23,633 nucleotides of DNA from Candidatus Aminicenantota bacterium (GCA_030673995.1 DAOUYU010000004.1:1-23633), one strand, 5' to 3'. Shown: positions 14,597 to 22,693, counted from the first letter of the stretch. Translations and numbers: made by a program. The notes: generated from the letters alone by a model not told the origin.

Positions 14597-15739
14597 TTAT
14601 TCTTTTAACAAATGTCGGGAGATGACCAGGCGTTGGATTTCAGAAGTCCCTTCATATAGAGTGAAAACTCTGGCATCTCGGTAGAGTTGCTCGATAAAAA
14701 ATTCTTTGGAATAGCCATAGCCACCGTGAATTTGTAGAGCTTGATCTACTATTCTTTTGGCAGCTTCGGAAGCGAAAAGTTTGGCCATTGAAGCCTCTTT
14801 GGAAAAAGGCTTGCCTTCATCTTTTAGGTAAGCGGCTTTGTATGTGAGCAATCGAGAGGCTTCTACGAGTGTGGACATATCGGCTAGCATAAATTGAATG
14901 GCTTGAAATTCAGATATTGTTTTGCCGAAAGCCTCTCTTTGTTTTGCATATCGAACAGCCTCATCCAGGGCCTCATTGGCAAGGCCGACGGCCTGCGCGG
15001 CAATGCCGATTCTTGAGCCATCAAGGCAGTGAAAGGCGATAGATCCTCCCTTCCCTTCTTCCCCTAAACGATTTTCTAAAGGAATCTTACAATCTTCTAA
15101 GGAAATCTCTGAAGTTAAGGAAGAATGCAAACCCATTTTTTCTTCAATCTTGGAGATATGAAATCCCGGAAAATTTTCCTCGATGATAAAAGCACTCAAT
15201 TTTTTCACACCAGGTTCCTTTTCCGTCATGGCAAAGATAATAGAGGCTTCTGCTTCGCTTCCGCTTGTAATCCAGGACTTAGTACCGTTTAAAATATAGT
15301 GATCTCCTTGTCTTACGGCCCTTGTTTTGAGATTTGTGGCATCTGAACCTGCTCCTGGCTCTGATAGAGAAAAAGCTCCCACTATCTCACCTTTTGCCGC
15401 TTTTGGAAGATATTTTTTTTTCTGCTTTTTGCTTCCAAACTTTTGGATGGCATAACAAAAAAGCGAACAGTGAACGCTCACAATGACAGAGAGTGAAGCG
15501 GATGTACGACTGATTTCTTCCAGAGCGATGACGAAAGAAAGAAAGTTTGTTTTTGTGCCTCCATATTCTGCAGGAACAGTCATACCCAGGATGCCAAGCT
15601 CTGCAAGCTTTGCTAGAAGTTCCCGTGGGAATTCATGTTTATCTTCGAAAAGATGTGCTTTGGGGGCGATTTCTTTTTGGGCGAATTCTTTGGCCATTTT
15701 CTTAAGTAGCTGTTGGTCTTCCGAGAGTTCGAAGTTCAT
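14597..15739 (-). CDS. Acyl-CoA dehydrogenase
   Basis: FAD enzyme that oxidises acyl-CoA to trans-2-enoyl-CoA and passes electrons to ETF. The 380 residues show MNFELSEDQQLLKKMAKEFA, the FAD/substrate block GAFSLSEPGAGSDA (121-134), WITSGSEAE, QFMLADM, QIHGGYGYSKEF and the C-terminal YEGTSEIQRLVISRHLL. The family's catalytic base corresponds to the Glu in YEGTSE (about 363). Length and motifs are those of short/branched-chain enzymes; substrate chain length cannot be judged. It is 69 nt downstream of the HIT gene and 12 nt upstream of the chaperone gene. No electron-transfer flavoprotein gene is in the window. Confidence 0.92.
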   Translation of the reverse strand: MNFELSEDQQLLKKMAKEFAQKEIAPKAHLFEDKHEFPRELLAKLAELGILGMTVPAEYGGTKTNFLSFVIALEEISRTSASLSVIVSVHCSLFCYAIQKFGSKKQKKKYLPKAAKGEIVGAFSLSEPGAGSDATNLKTRAVRQGDHYILNGTKSWITSGSEAEASIIFAMTEKEPGVKKLSAFIIEENFPGFHISKIEEKMGLHSSLTSEISLEDCKIPLENRLGEEGKGGSIAFHCLDGSRIGIAAQAVGLANEALDEAVRYAKQREAFGKTISEFQAIQFMLADMSTLVEASRLLTYKAAYLKDEGKPFSKEASMAKLFASEAAKRIVDQALQIHGGYGYSKEFFIEQLYRDARVFTLYEGTSEIQRLVISRHLLKE

Positions 15740-15808
15740 TTTCCCTTTTTAGTCTTTTTAAGAGTCTGGTTGCTTTTTCCCTAGTACAAGAGGGAACTTT
15801 TGTGCTCT

Positions 15809-16306
15809 TTATGGTTTCCTTTTTAGTTTCTGAAAGAGAGGAAGAAGCCGGTCGTATGTTGTTTCCAGATCGTTCATCATGACCTTAGTTTTGCCAACAA
15901 TAGCCATAAAATTTGAATCCCCGGTCCAACGGGGTATGACATGAAAATGATAATGATCCGCGACACCTGCTCCAGCACTTTTTCCTATGTTCATACCGGT
16001 GTTGAAACCATGCGGACGATATTCTTTTTTCAAAACCTTCAGGCTTAGTTTGAGAAGATCTGTCATTTCATCGCTTGATTCTTTTTTTGCCCGTTCAAAC
16101 GTGGCAAGGTGTTTGTAAGGAGCAATCATCAGGTGGCCAGCTGTGTATGGATATTTATTTAAAATAATGAAATTGTGAGCACCTCTAAAGAGGATGAGGG
16201 CATCTCTCTCGTTTTTCAGTTTAAGGGCCCGGCAAAAAATGCATTCGTTCATTTTGAAAATCTGTCTTACATATTCTTCTCTCCAAGGAGCAGAGATGTA
16301 TTCCAT
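15809..16306 (-). CDS. HIT-family nucleotide hydrolase/phosphorylase
   Basis: A histidine-triad protein of 165 residues acting on dinucleoside polyphosphates or nucleotide conjugates. It starts MEYISAPWREEYVRQI, like the Ap4A-phosphorylase-type HIT group, has CIFC (probable zinc site) and the triad HYHFHVIPRW with conserved NTGMNIGKSAGAGVADHYH. The ATG shares one base with the stop of the upstream HU gene. The exact substrate is not visible from the sequence. Confidence 0.9.
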   Translation of the reverse strand: MEYISAPWREEYVRQIFKMNECIFCRALKLKNERDALILFRGAHNFIILNKYPYTAGHLMIAPYKHLATFERAKKESSDEMTDLLKLSLKVLKKEYRPHGFNTGMNIGKSAGAGVADHYHFHVIPRWTGDSNFMAIVGKTKVMMNDLETTYDRLLPLFQKLKRKP

Positions 16307-16587
16307 TATTTTTTACTATTTATCAGATTCTTCAAAATCTTACTGGGCTTAAAATACAAAACTTTTTTAGGAGGAACATGAACTGGTTCACCGGTTCGAG
16401 GATTTCTCCCTGAGCGTGAATTTCTCTGCCGAAAACGAAAACTCCCAAAACCTCTTAACTCTATTTCTTCTCCCCTCAGGATGGCTTCTTTGATTGTCTC
16501 AAAGAAAAAATTCACCCCTGTTTCTGCCTCCTGTTTGGAAATATTCATTTCTTTGGAAATTCTGTTGATTAAATCGGCTTTAATCAT
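16306..16587 (-). CDS. HU/IHF-family DNA-binding protein
   Basis: A nucleoid protein of 93 residues that bends DNA as a dimer. The dimer part is MIKADLINRISKEMNISKQEA; the DNA-binding arm is GFGSFRFRQRNSRSGRNPRTGEPV, ending with a basic KPSKILKNLINSKK. The arm sequence is closer to IHF than to a generic HU. It overlaps rpsA by 4 nt (ATGA) and HIT by 1 nt. IHF-like proteins next to rpsA are known in proteobacteria (ihfB), so the placement is natural. IHF often assists sigma-54 promoters, and a sigma-54 activator is encoded in this window. Confidence 0.92.
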   Translation of the reverse strand: MIKADLINRISKEMNISKQEAETGVNFFFETIKEAILRGEEIELRGFGSFRFRQRNSRSGRNPRTGEPVHVPPKKVLYFKPSKILKNLINSKK

Positions 16588-18326
16588 CTTTTTCCTCCTT
16601 TTTTTGCTTTTTTTGGAGAGCGGATTTGACTGAGCTGCTCTTTAAAGACATCCCCAAGAGTTAATCTACCACTCTGGGTTTGAACATATTTTTGATAATC
16701 CAATTTTTGCATCTCTATCTGGGCCTGTCTAAAACTAAGAGATATTTTGTTATCTTTGGAGTTCATCTTTATGATTTTTGCTAAACGTTCATCTCCAACT
16801 TGAAAGTCCTCTTCCGGATTTTCTATCTTTTTCTCATCTAGCTCAGAGAGGAAAACAACTCCCTCAATTCCTGGAGTTATTTCCACAAAAACTCCAAAAT
16901 CAGTAAGGCGGACAATCTTCACTTTGACCAGGTCTCCAATTTTTTGTCTATTAAAAAAATCCTCCCAGATATCACCCTCAAGCTGTTTTATGCCAAGGGA
17001 TAATTTTTGCTTATCTACATTAATGTTTAAAATGATGGCCTCCGCTTCCTCGCCAACTTTTAGCTTTTCTGAAGGATGTTTGATTTTTTCCCAACTGATG
17101 TCAGAAATATGAATGAGACCTTCGATTCCTTTTTCAACTTCCATGAAAGCGCCAAAATCGGTTATGTTTGTTATAGTCCCTTTGACTCGGGAACCAATAC
17201 TGTATTTCTGCTTGAGAAGTTCTAGAGGATGAGGGGATACTTGCTTGAGACCTAATGAGATTCTTTTAGCGGAGGAATTAATATCCAGAATAGAAACCAT
17301 GACCTCTTCGCCTGGAGAGAGAACTTTTTTTGGATGAATAAGCTTTCGAGACCATGTCAGGTCTGAAATGTGGATTAAACCTTCGACTCCACTTTCCAGT
17401 TCAACAAAGGCGCCAAAATCCGTTAAGCTTACGACGTTTCCCTTCATTTTCTGTCCAACTTTATATTTTTCTTCCAGGTTTTCCCACGGATCAGGGGTCA
17501 GCTGTTTGTAGCCTAAAGAGATCCTTTCCTCCTTTTCGTTGAAATCGAGAATGACGACTTCTACTTCCTGTCCGACTTTGAAAACTTCTGAAGGATGACC
17601 AACCTTTCCCCAAGACATATCTGATACATGAAGAAGACCTTCCACTCCACCCAAGTCAATGAATGCTCCGAATTTGGTCAAGGACTTGACTTGACCCTTA
17701 ATTTTTTGTCCTTGACTGAGCTGGCTGAAAACTCGCCTTTTCCTTTTTTCTTTTTCATCCTGGAGAAAGAGCTTACGGGAAAGAACTGCATTTTCACTTT
17801 TTCTGTCAAATTTTATAACTTTAAATTTACATGTATTTCCTATGAGTTTTTCTGGCTCCTGGACTGTTCTTATATCAGCATGTGAATCTGGAAGAAAAGT
17901 CTTGATTCCCACATTGACGGAGTATCCGCTTTTCGTCCTTTCCGTTATCTTTCCCATTATCCAGCTATTATGGTGATATGCTTTTTCAAGCTCATCCAAA
18001 GCTTTGAGAGCGAGCGCTTTTTTATGGGAGAGGACAAGATAGCCATCTTTCGAATCGCTTCTCTCCAGGGAAGCCTCGATAGCGTCTCCCGGACGGAGCT
18101 CATCGAGGTCCTGATTATCAGAAAAATCCTCAGCAGGAATGATTCCTTCGGATTTGAATCCGATGTCTATGAGAACATGGGTTTTAGTGATTTTAATCAC
18201 TTTCCCTTTGACTATTTTCCCCGGGATTATTTCTTTAGCGCTAAATTGGTATTGGTCCAGTAAGTTTTCGTAATCTTCAGCAGAGATGTTTTCTTCTTTT
18301 TCTTCTTTTTTTGTTATCTTGGACAT
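16584..18326 (-). CDS. rpsA: 30S ribosomal protein S1
   Basis: RNA-binding ribosomal protein needed to start translation on structured mRNAs. The 580 residues carry six S1 (OB-fold) domains, at about 36-103, 121-186, 206-274, 291-361, 378-447 and 463-533. The middle ones have the canonical GAFIDLGGVEGLLHVSDMSW-type signature (for example FGAFVELESGVEGLIHISDL). Domains 1 and 2 are more divergent, as in other S1 proteins where they bind the ribosome. It overlaps ispH by 13 nt upstream and the HU gene by 4 nt downstream. The full six-domain length rules out the short four-domain Gram-positive form. Confidence 0.96.
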   Translation of the reverse strand: MSKITKKEEKEENISAEDYENLLDQYQFSAKEIIPGKIVKGKVIKITKTHVLIDIGFKSEGIIPAEDFSDNQDLDELRPGDAIEASLERSDSKDGYLVLSHKKALALKALDELEKAYHHNSWIMGKITERTKSGYSVNVGIKTFLPDSHADIRTVQEPEKLIGNTCKFKVIKFDRKSENAVLSRKLFLQDEKEKRKRRVFSQLSQGQKIKGQVKSLTKFGAFIDLGGVEGLLHVSDMSWGKVGHPSEVFKVGQEVEVVILDFNEKEERISLGYKQLTPDPWENLEEKYKVGQKMKGNVVSLTDFGAFVELESGVEGLIHISDLTWSRKLIHPKKVLSPGEEVMVSILDINSSAKRISLGLKQVSPHPLELLKQKYSIGSRVKGTITNITDFGAFMEVEKGIEGLIHISDISWEKIKHPSEKLKVGEEAEAIILNINVDKQKLSLGIKQLEGDIWEDFFNRQKIGDLVKVKIVRLTDFGVFVEITPGIEGVVFLSELDEKKIENPEEDFQVGDERLAKIIKMNSKDNKISLSFRQAQIEMQKLDYQKYVQTQSGRLTLGDVFKEQLSQIRSPKKAKKGGKR

Positions 18327-19192
18327 TGGACGATTTTCTCCGTTTGAAATTGATGTTTAAAGTGAGTTTTGATTTTAGCTACGGCTTCTTGGATTGCTTC
18401 AGGTGGGGTAGAAGCGCCCCCTGAGAGACCTATCTTTCTTGCTCCCTTCAGCATTTCAGAGGTGATTTGTTCTGCGCTTTCAATGAAATGTGTGTTGGGC
18501 AAAATCCTTTTTGAAATCTGATAAAGTTTATTTGTATTGGAACTGTTCTTTCCTCCCACTATGAAAAGAGTGTCGACGTTAGATGCAAGCTCTGAAGTGG
18601 ATTTTTGACGGGTTTGAGTGGAGTGGCAGATGGTATTGTACACGTTTATCTCCTCTGTCTTTTCGATGAGAGCGACTACAATTTTCTTAAAAAGGTAGAG
18701 ATCCTGGGTAGATTGAGCAATCACAGCCCTCCTTTTTTTTGAAGGCATGCCTTTGATCTGAACTTCATTTTCCACGATGATTCCTTTTCCTTGGCTAAAT
18801 CCTATGAGTCCTTTTATTTCTGGATGTTCTTTGTTACCAATAATGATGATTTCTTCTTTTTTCTCAGCCAGAAATGCGACTAATTTTTGTATTTTTTTAA
18901 CGATTGGACAGGTAGCATCGACGATCTCTATGTTTTTTTTTTCGAGTAATTTATATGAATCGGGTGATACCCCATGGCTTCGGATGATGACTGTTCCCTC
19001 ATTGAGTTTATCCAGATCCTCGACAGAGTAGATCTTTTGTTTTCTTAAGTCGGCTATAACCTGAGGATTATGGATCAAGTCTCCGAAAGTAAAGACCTTC
19101 CCGGCCTTTTTTTGTCTTGTTTCTTTGGCAATATCTAGCGCTCTTCTGACTCCATAACAGCATCCTGAATTTTTTGCTACGATGATTTCCAT
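18314..19192 (-). CDS. ispH: 4-hydroxy-3-methylbut-2-enyl diphosphate reductase
   Basis: Last enzyme of the MEP isoprenoid pathway, an iron-sulfur enzyme that makes IPP and DMAPP. The 292 residues contain the three cluster cysteines: Cys12 in SGCCYGVRRA, Cys95 in VDATCPIVKK and Cys189 in NTICHSTQTRQ. The substrate residues are present too: HNPQV (His41), RSHGV (His73), and HPE (His123, Glu125). Length is typical. It is first in its operon, behind the promoter at 19220-19252, and its end overlaps rpsA by 13 nt. In some Firmicutes, ispH and rpsA are fused; here they are separate but overlapping. Confidence 0.96.
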   Translation of the reverse strand: MEIIVAKNSGCCYGVRRALDIAKETRQKKAGKVFTFGDLIHNPQVIADLRKQKIYSVEDLDKLNEGTVIIRSHGVSPDSYKLLEKKNIEIVDATCPIVKKIQKLVAFLAEKKEEIIIIGNKEHPEIKGLIGFSQGKGIIVENEVQIKGMPSKKRRAVIAQSTQDLYLFKKIVVALIEKTEEINVYNTICHSTQTRQKSTSELASNVDTLFIVGGKNSSNTNKLYQISKRILPNTHFIESAEQITSEMLKGARKIGLSGGASTPPEAIQEAVAKIKTHFKHQFQTEKIVQCPR

Positions 19193-19219
19193 TTGTATCT
19201 CGGATTTTTGAGTGAATGG

Positions 19220-19252
19220 ATTATACTATACCAGTTGAAGCCTCTTTGTCAA
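19220..19252 (-). promoter_or_regulatory. Strong sigma-70-type promoter for the ispH-rpsA operon
   Basis: On the minus strand, a perfect -35 TTGACA (19252-19247) is 16 bp from TATAGT (19230-19225). An overlapping TATAAT lies at 19225-19220 (21-bp spacing). Transcription would start about 20 nt before the ispH ATG. It is on the ispH side of the palindromic element at 19293-19461. Confidence 0.65.
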
Positions 19253-19292
19253 TCCTAACTATAGGTAATATATTAACTTAGCAGGCTTTTGT

Positions 19293-19461
19293 GTAAGTTC
19301 TCAATAAGTGTGGGTAGTAGCTATGGATTCCCGCTACCCGCCTGCGCGGGCACAGGCTCCGCAAGAATGACGATTGAGTGTAAGTGTCTGTCATTCCTGC
19401 GAAAGCAGGAATCCAGTGATTAGTCACAAATATAATCTACTCCCACTTATTGAGGACTTAC
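19293..19461. repeat. 169-bp nested inverted-repeat element (MITE-like) with dRS3-like hairpins
   Basis: Terminal arms GTAAGTTCTCAATAAGTG (19293-19310) and CACTTATTGAGGACTTAC (19444-19461) are 18-bp inverted copies with one difference, and the match extends less well on both sides (TTTTGTGTAAG.. against CTTACGCTTTTG). Inside are two inverted copies of a smaller unit. The right copy holds ATTCCTGC-GAAA-GCAGGAAT (19393-19412), a perfect 8-bp stem with a GNRA-type loop. The left copy (GGATTCCCGC to GCAAGAATGAC, about 19325-19371) is interrupted by CCCGCCTGCGCGGG-like sequence. It resembles the dRS3-type ATTCCC-N8-GGGAAT repeats of Neisseria. It holds no gene and separates the hydrolase gene from the ispH promoter. 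Confidence 0.75.
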
Positions 19462-19495
19462 GCTTTTGTTCAAAAAGCAATGAAAGAAGAGTCGG

Positions 19496-20632
19496 TTATT
19501 TTCTGTATGGAGGGCAGAGAAATTGACCTATTCCCTTTAGTTTCACCTGTGAAGAGGAAGGCATATGATTGACTTCAATTCTTTTTTCTGGATTTAATTC
19601 ATTGAAGCTTGAGAGAAGGATTTTTATGGCAGCAAGATGGCGAGCAACTCTTAATTTTACTGGAATCCCTTCACTATCGAAGGGGACAAAAAGCAGCCCG
19701 AATTTGGCTGCCTTTGAGTAGTTGCGGTCTTTTCCTTCGATAATCAAAGAGAGTGAGGATTTTCCTTTCAGCCTTCCCTGGGAGGGATTCGCCGTTTCGA
19801 GCAGGATTGCCATAACCTGAGCGTGGTCTCCCCATTCTCGATGGCTCAAACCCCGGAGGTTATTTGGGGAAAGTTCCAATCGAAACTCAAACCCTATCTG
19901 TTGAAGTTCCATGAGGGAGTAAGAGGCAAGCTCGGCACTGTTTTCATGGAAGACGATGGCATTAACCACAGGATATTCAGGTGCTGCTTCATGGAGGTCA
20001 ATAGCCAAATCAATTTTTTCTTTTTTTATTATTTCCATGATTGCGAAGGCAATTTTCTCAGTTAAGTGACCCTTGGGCTTTCCAGGGTAGCAGCGGTTGA
20101 GGTTGCGGCTTTCCTGCCCGGAAAGTTTTTGTCCTGAGGGATTGATGTAAAGTGTCGGATCAGGCCATTGGTGGATGGGATTGGTCAAGCGGGATCCAAA
20201 GCGAAAGAACCTTTTACCACCCGGAGTTTCCAACGAATATCCGCGCAGGTTTCCTTCCTGAGGCTCGCTGTGGGTGAAACCGCTGTTATTGGCCCGAGGG
20301 ATGACAATGATTTTTCCTTGTGAGACTTGAATATTTTCAATGAGAATAACAGCGGTTACATACCCTGCCGGTTCATTGGGGTGAGCCCCTCCCAGAATCA
20401 AAATATTTCCCCCAGGATTTTGCCCGCCGTAGATGTAAACTTCCGTATCTCCCGGAGTGTCTATCAGGCCAGGGAAATATGAGCTGAGCATTTCTCTAGA
20501 TGCAAGCCCTTCGCTGGGGAAAAGAGTTTCTTTTTTATGCTGTTCTCGGAATTTCTGGGTTGAGAAAAAGCAGAGAGCGAGCGATAAAAGAAGAAGGAGT
20601 CCGGAAATTAATCTGTCCTTTAGACATTTCAT
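19496..20632 (-). CDS. Exported AstE/AspA-type zinc hydrolase (M14-like)
   Basis: A predicted carboxypeptidase-fold deacylase like succinylglutamate desuccinylase or aspartoacylase, 378 residues. The N terminus (KCLKDRLISGLLLLLSLAL) is a signal peptide or membrane anchor, so the enzyme acts outside the cytoplasm. Zinc and catalytic residues: GGAHPNEPAG (His84, Glu87), NLNRCYPG, AIDLHEAAPEYP (His214) and LLETANPSQG (Glu279, probable general base). It is last in the cluster, 3 nt after the stop of the 47-residue membrane protein gene. The likely role is releasing an amino acid or acyl group from a substrate that the neighbouring permease imports. The exact amide bond is unknown. Confidence 0.8.
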   Translation of the reverse strand: MKCLKDRLISGLLLLLSLALCFFSTQKFREQHKKETLFPSEGLASREMLSSYFPGLIDTPGDTEVYIYGGQNPGGNILILGGAHPNEPAGYVTAVILIENIQVSQGKIIVIPRANNSGFTHSEPQEGNLRGYSLETPGGKRFFRFGSRLTNPIHQWPDPTLYINPSGQKLSGQESRNLNRCYPGKPKGHLTEKIAFAIMEIIKKEKIDLAIDLHEAAPEYPVVNAIVFHENSAELASYSLMELQQIGFEFRLELSPNNLRGLSHREWGDHAQVMAILLETANPSQGRLKGKSSLSLIIEGKDRNYSKAAKFGLLFVPFDSEGIPVKLRVARHLAAIKILLSSFNELNPEKRIEVNHMPSSSQVKLKGIGQFLCPPYRK

Positions 20633-20635
20633 CTT

Positions 20636-20779
20636 TTATTTAATCAGAAAAAGACGCAGGAAAAACATGATGAGAACGAGAGCAACACTGACTCGCTTCC
20701 AGAATTCATTCTCGCGGAAAAGATACCAGATAAAATGGGATGCCAGATAAAAAACAATGAGATGATAGACGATAAACAT
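20636..20779 (-). CDS. 47-residue membrane protein of the permease cluster (too short for usual callers)
   Basis: An open frame from ATG (20779-20777) to TAA (20638-20636) encodes MFIVYHLIVFYLASHFIWYL, then FRENEFWKRVSVALVLIMFF, then LRLFLIK. It has two hydrophobic stretches (about 2-20 and 31-45) around a charged RENEFWKR turn, so it is likely a two-pass hairpin. A fair ribosome site, AGAGGT, stands 5 nt before the ATG. It starts 8 nt after the permease stop and ends 3 nt before the hydrolase ATG, which fits a real coupled gene. By position it could be a minimal stand-in for a TRAP small subunit (DctQ), but no sequence similarity was seen. Confidence 0.65.
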   Translation of the reverse strand: MFIVYHLIVFYLASHFIWYLFRENEFWKRVSVALVLIMFFLRLFLIK

Positions 20780-20787
20780 ATTGACCT

Positions 20788-22056
20788 CTAAATCAATTTG
20801 TCTAACAAAGGCGCAAAGAGCAACACAGCCATTCCTATAACAAGCTCAAAGAGGGCGGGCATGAGACAAAAACGGAGAACTCTGAAATAATTGGCTTCCC
20901 CGACAACCTGTGCAGCGAAAATACCCGCCAGAGCTGTGGGCGGCATCAAATCCCCTAATCCCGCCACGGCAGATAGGGCTGAGGAAGTTAAAATAGCATT
21001 CTTGTCAATCATGGCAAGGATGAAGGGGACTCCGAGGATAGAAGCTGAACCAAAGGCAGAGACAGCTCCGAACAGGGGCATACTGGTCGCTATTCCAAGA
21101 TAGAGAAGGAGAGGTGGAAAAGAAAGAAAGGAGGTTACAATCCAGCCCCTTGCCCCGGTTAATGTCATGATCTGGATGAACATGCCGACACCTACCAGGA
21201 TGCAGAGTATAGGCATAGATTCCTCTATTGCTTTTTGGGTGGTTTTAAGAATGTTTAAGGGCTTTCCACAGAAAATTCCTAAAAAACTCCCCAGGAGAAA
21301 AATAGCAGGAATTCCAATATCGGGAATGATTCCTGGCATCAAACTTTGACCGAGCAGCAGACCGATGACGATGATCAAGGGCAGATAGAGCCTGAAGCCG
21401 TAATTTTTGAAAAATGATTCAGGAAGGACTTCCTTCATCTGGTTATACTCGATAATCTTGATATTTTTGTACCCCAGCCAAAGAGATGTTGATACAGCTA
21501 AAGGGATGACGATTATGAGGAGAGGAAAGGTGAAGCCGACATAGGGCATGTCAACTCCCCCTCCCATGATCATGACCAGGATGTTCACCGGAGGGGCAAT
21601 CATGCCCAGGATAGCACCCATGGCTATCAATGCTCCAGTTTTCACTCTCGAAAGTCCCATCTTCATCAAGACTGGAGCGACCAAAGCTCCGGTGCTTAGT
21701 ACTGCAGTCGTGGAGGAGCCTGTAATCATTCCCGGGAACATCACCAGAGCCATGACTGTTAGCAGGAGAGCAACTTTTCTTCTGTAAAAGGACTTCAACA
21801 GGAGGGCAGTAACAGTATCGAGAATTCCTGATTCCTGCAGAACCTTCATGAAAATCATAGCTGTGACAATGATTAAAATGGTATCAAAATAGCCAAAGCT
21901 TCCTTCGACAAGATGATGAAGAGCTGCTCCTTCTCCCCCCAGAAGGGAGCCAGCCAGAGCGGAGAAAACAAGAGAAACGCCGATGGGAAGTTTCAGGACC
22001 ATGGCCAGGAGGGCAAAGGTCGCTATCATGAATAGAAAAATTGCCGCTTCAGACAT
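20788..22056 (-). CDS. TRAP-type transporter large permease (DctM-like)
   Basis: A 422-residue polytopic inner-membrane protein of the DctM/large TRAP permease family, which moves organic acids or amino-acid-like substrates using an ion gradient. Signatures: GMITGSSTTAVLSTGALVAPVLMKMG, GAILGMIAPPVNILVMIMGGGVDMPYVGF, and AVAGLGDLMPPTALAGIFAAQVVG near the C terminus. Length is typical. Unlike standard TRAP operons, no DctP periplasmic binding protein or DctQ subunit gene is adjacent. Instead there is a secreted DUF6305-like protein upstream (stop 1 nt before this ATG) and a 47-residue membrane protein downstream. It may be part of a non-canonical transporter. Confidence 0.85.
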   Translation of the reverse strand: MSEAAIFLFMIATFALLAMVLKLPIGVSLVFSALAGSLLGGEGAALHHLVEGSFGYFDTILIIVTAMIFMKVLQESGILDTVTALLLKSFYRRKVALLLTVMALVMFPGMITGSSTTAVLSTGALVAPVLMKMGLSRVKTGALIAMGAILGMIAPPVNILVMIMGGGVDMPYVGFTFPLLIIVIPLAVSTSLWLGYKNIKIIEYNQMKEVLPESFFKNYGFRLYLPLIIVIGLLLGQSLMPGIIPDIGIPAIFLLGSFLGIFCGKPLNILKTTQKAIEESMPILCILVGVGMFIQIMTLTGARGWIVTSFLSFPPLLLYLGIATSMPLFGAVSAFGSASILGVPFILAMIDKNAILTSSALSAVAGLGDLMPPTALAGIFAAQVVGEANYFRVLRFCLMPALFELVIGMAVLLFAPLLDKLI

Positions 22057-22057
22057 T

Positions 22058-22621
22058 CTATTTAAAGGCTTCCTTAAAAGGTTTCAGAGCATCTGCAGCT
22101 TTTTCAACTTCTTTCCAGGGGATGTTACGCTCTTCACAAATCCTACTTAGGAGCCTGTCCTTGTTCCCGGATTTAACGACAATGGCCATTTTGGCAAAAG
22201 GAAGAAAAAAGGTTATGAATTCGTCTGAAAGCTTGCCTCTTCTTGCCTCTCCCCCAAGATGGAGGCAAAGGATAGGAATATTTTTCTTTTGAGCCTCAGC
22301 AACCAATAGGTTGATTCGCTCCTTTTCTTTTGCCTTATCCAATCCTGCTGACCCGAGACCTTTAAGACTTGCCCCTAATACCAAAACGAGAGTTTTTATG
22401 TTTTTCATGTCTTTTGGAGCGGCGATTTTTGAGAGGCTAGAGTTGAGTCCTGCCCTTTTGGCCAGGACAGAAGCGAGATAAACCTCAGCGCCCTGACCTG
22501 CAGAAGTGATCAAGAGAGGCTGCTCAAAGACTGGGAGGGCTGTTTCTTTTTTTTCCCTGGCAGATACTGTAAAGATAAAAAAGGCGAGGAGAAATAAAAT
22601 TTTAAAAATGTTCTTTATCAT
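22058..22621 (-). CDS. Secreted DUF6305-like protein
   Basis: A 187-residue protein with a signal peptide (MIKNIFKILFLLAFFIFTVSA, cleaved after about residue 21). The mature part has PLLITSAGQGAEVYLASVLAKRAGL, KTLVLVLGASLKGLGSAG, LHLGGEARRGKLSDEF and VVKSGNKDRL, which I recall as the pattern of the DUF6305 family; its function is unknown. It starts after AGAGGATAACATA and ends 1 nt before the permease ATG, so the two are coupled. It could be the extracytoplasmic partner of the DctM-like permease. The fold, with a GASLKGLG loop, looks like a small alpha/beta domain. Function remains open. Confidence 0.75.
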   Translation of the reverse strand: MIKNIFKILFLLAFFIFTVSAREKKETALPVFEQPLLITSAGQGAEVYLASVLAKRAGLNSSLSKIAAPKDMKNIKTLVLVLGASLKGLGSAGLDKAKEKERINLLVAEAQKKNIPILCLHLGGEARRGKLSDEFITFFLPFAKMAIVVKSGNKDRLLSRICEERNIPWKEVEKAADALKPFKEAFK

Positions 22622-22636
22622 TATGTTATCCTCTTT

Positions 22637-22678
22637 AGTTCGTAGTTGTTAATTCATAGTTACGAGTTCAGAGTTCAA
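22637..22678. repeat. Six-unit heptamer tandem repeat
   Basis: Six consecutive 7-bp units read AGTTCGT, AGTTGTT, AATTCAT, AGTTACG, AGTTCAG, AGTTCAA. They lie in the 72-bp space between the gamma-glutamyltransferase stop and the DUF6305-like gene. The right edge continues into CGAACT, which makes a small inverted pair with AGTTCG at the left edge. No T-tract follows on either strand, so it is not a terminator. Confidence 0.75.
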
Positions 22679-22693
22679 CGAACTTGATTTTTA

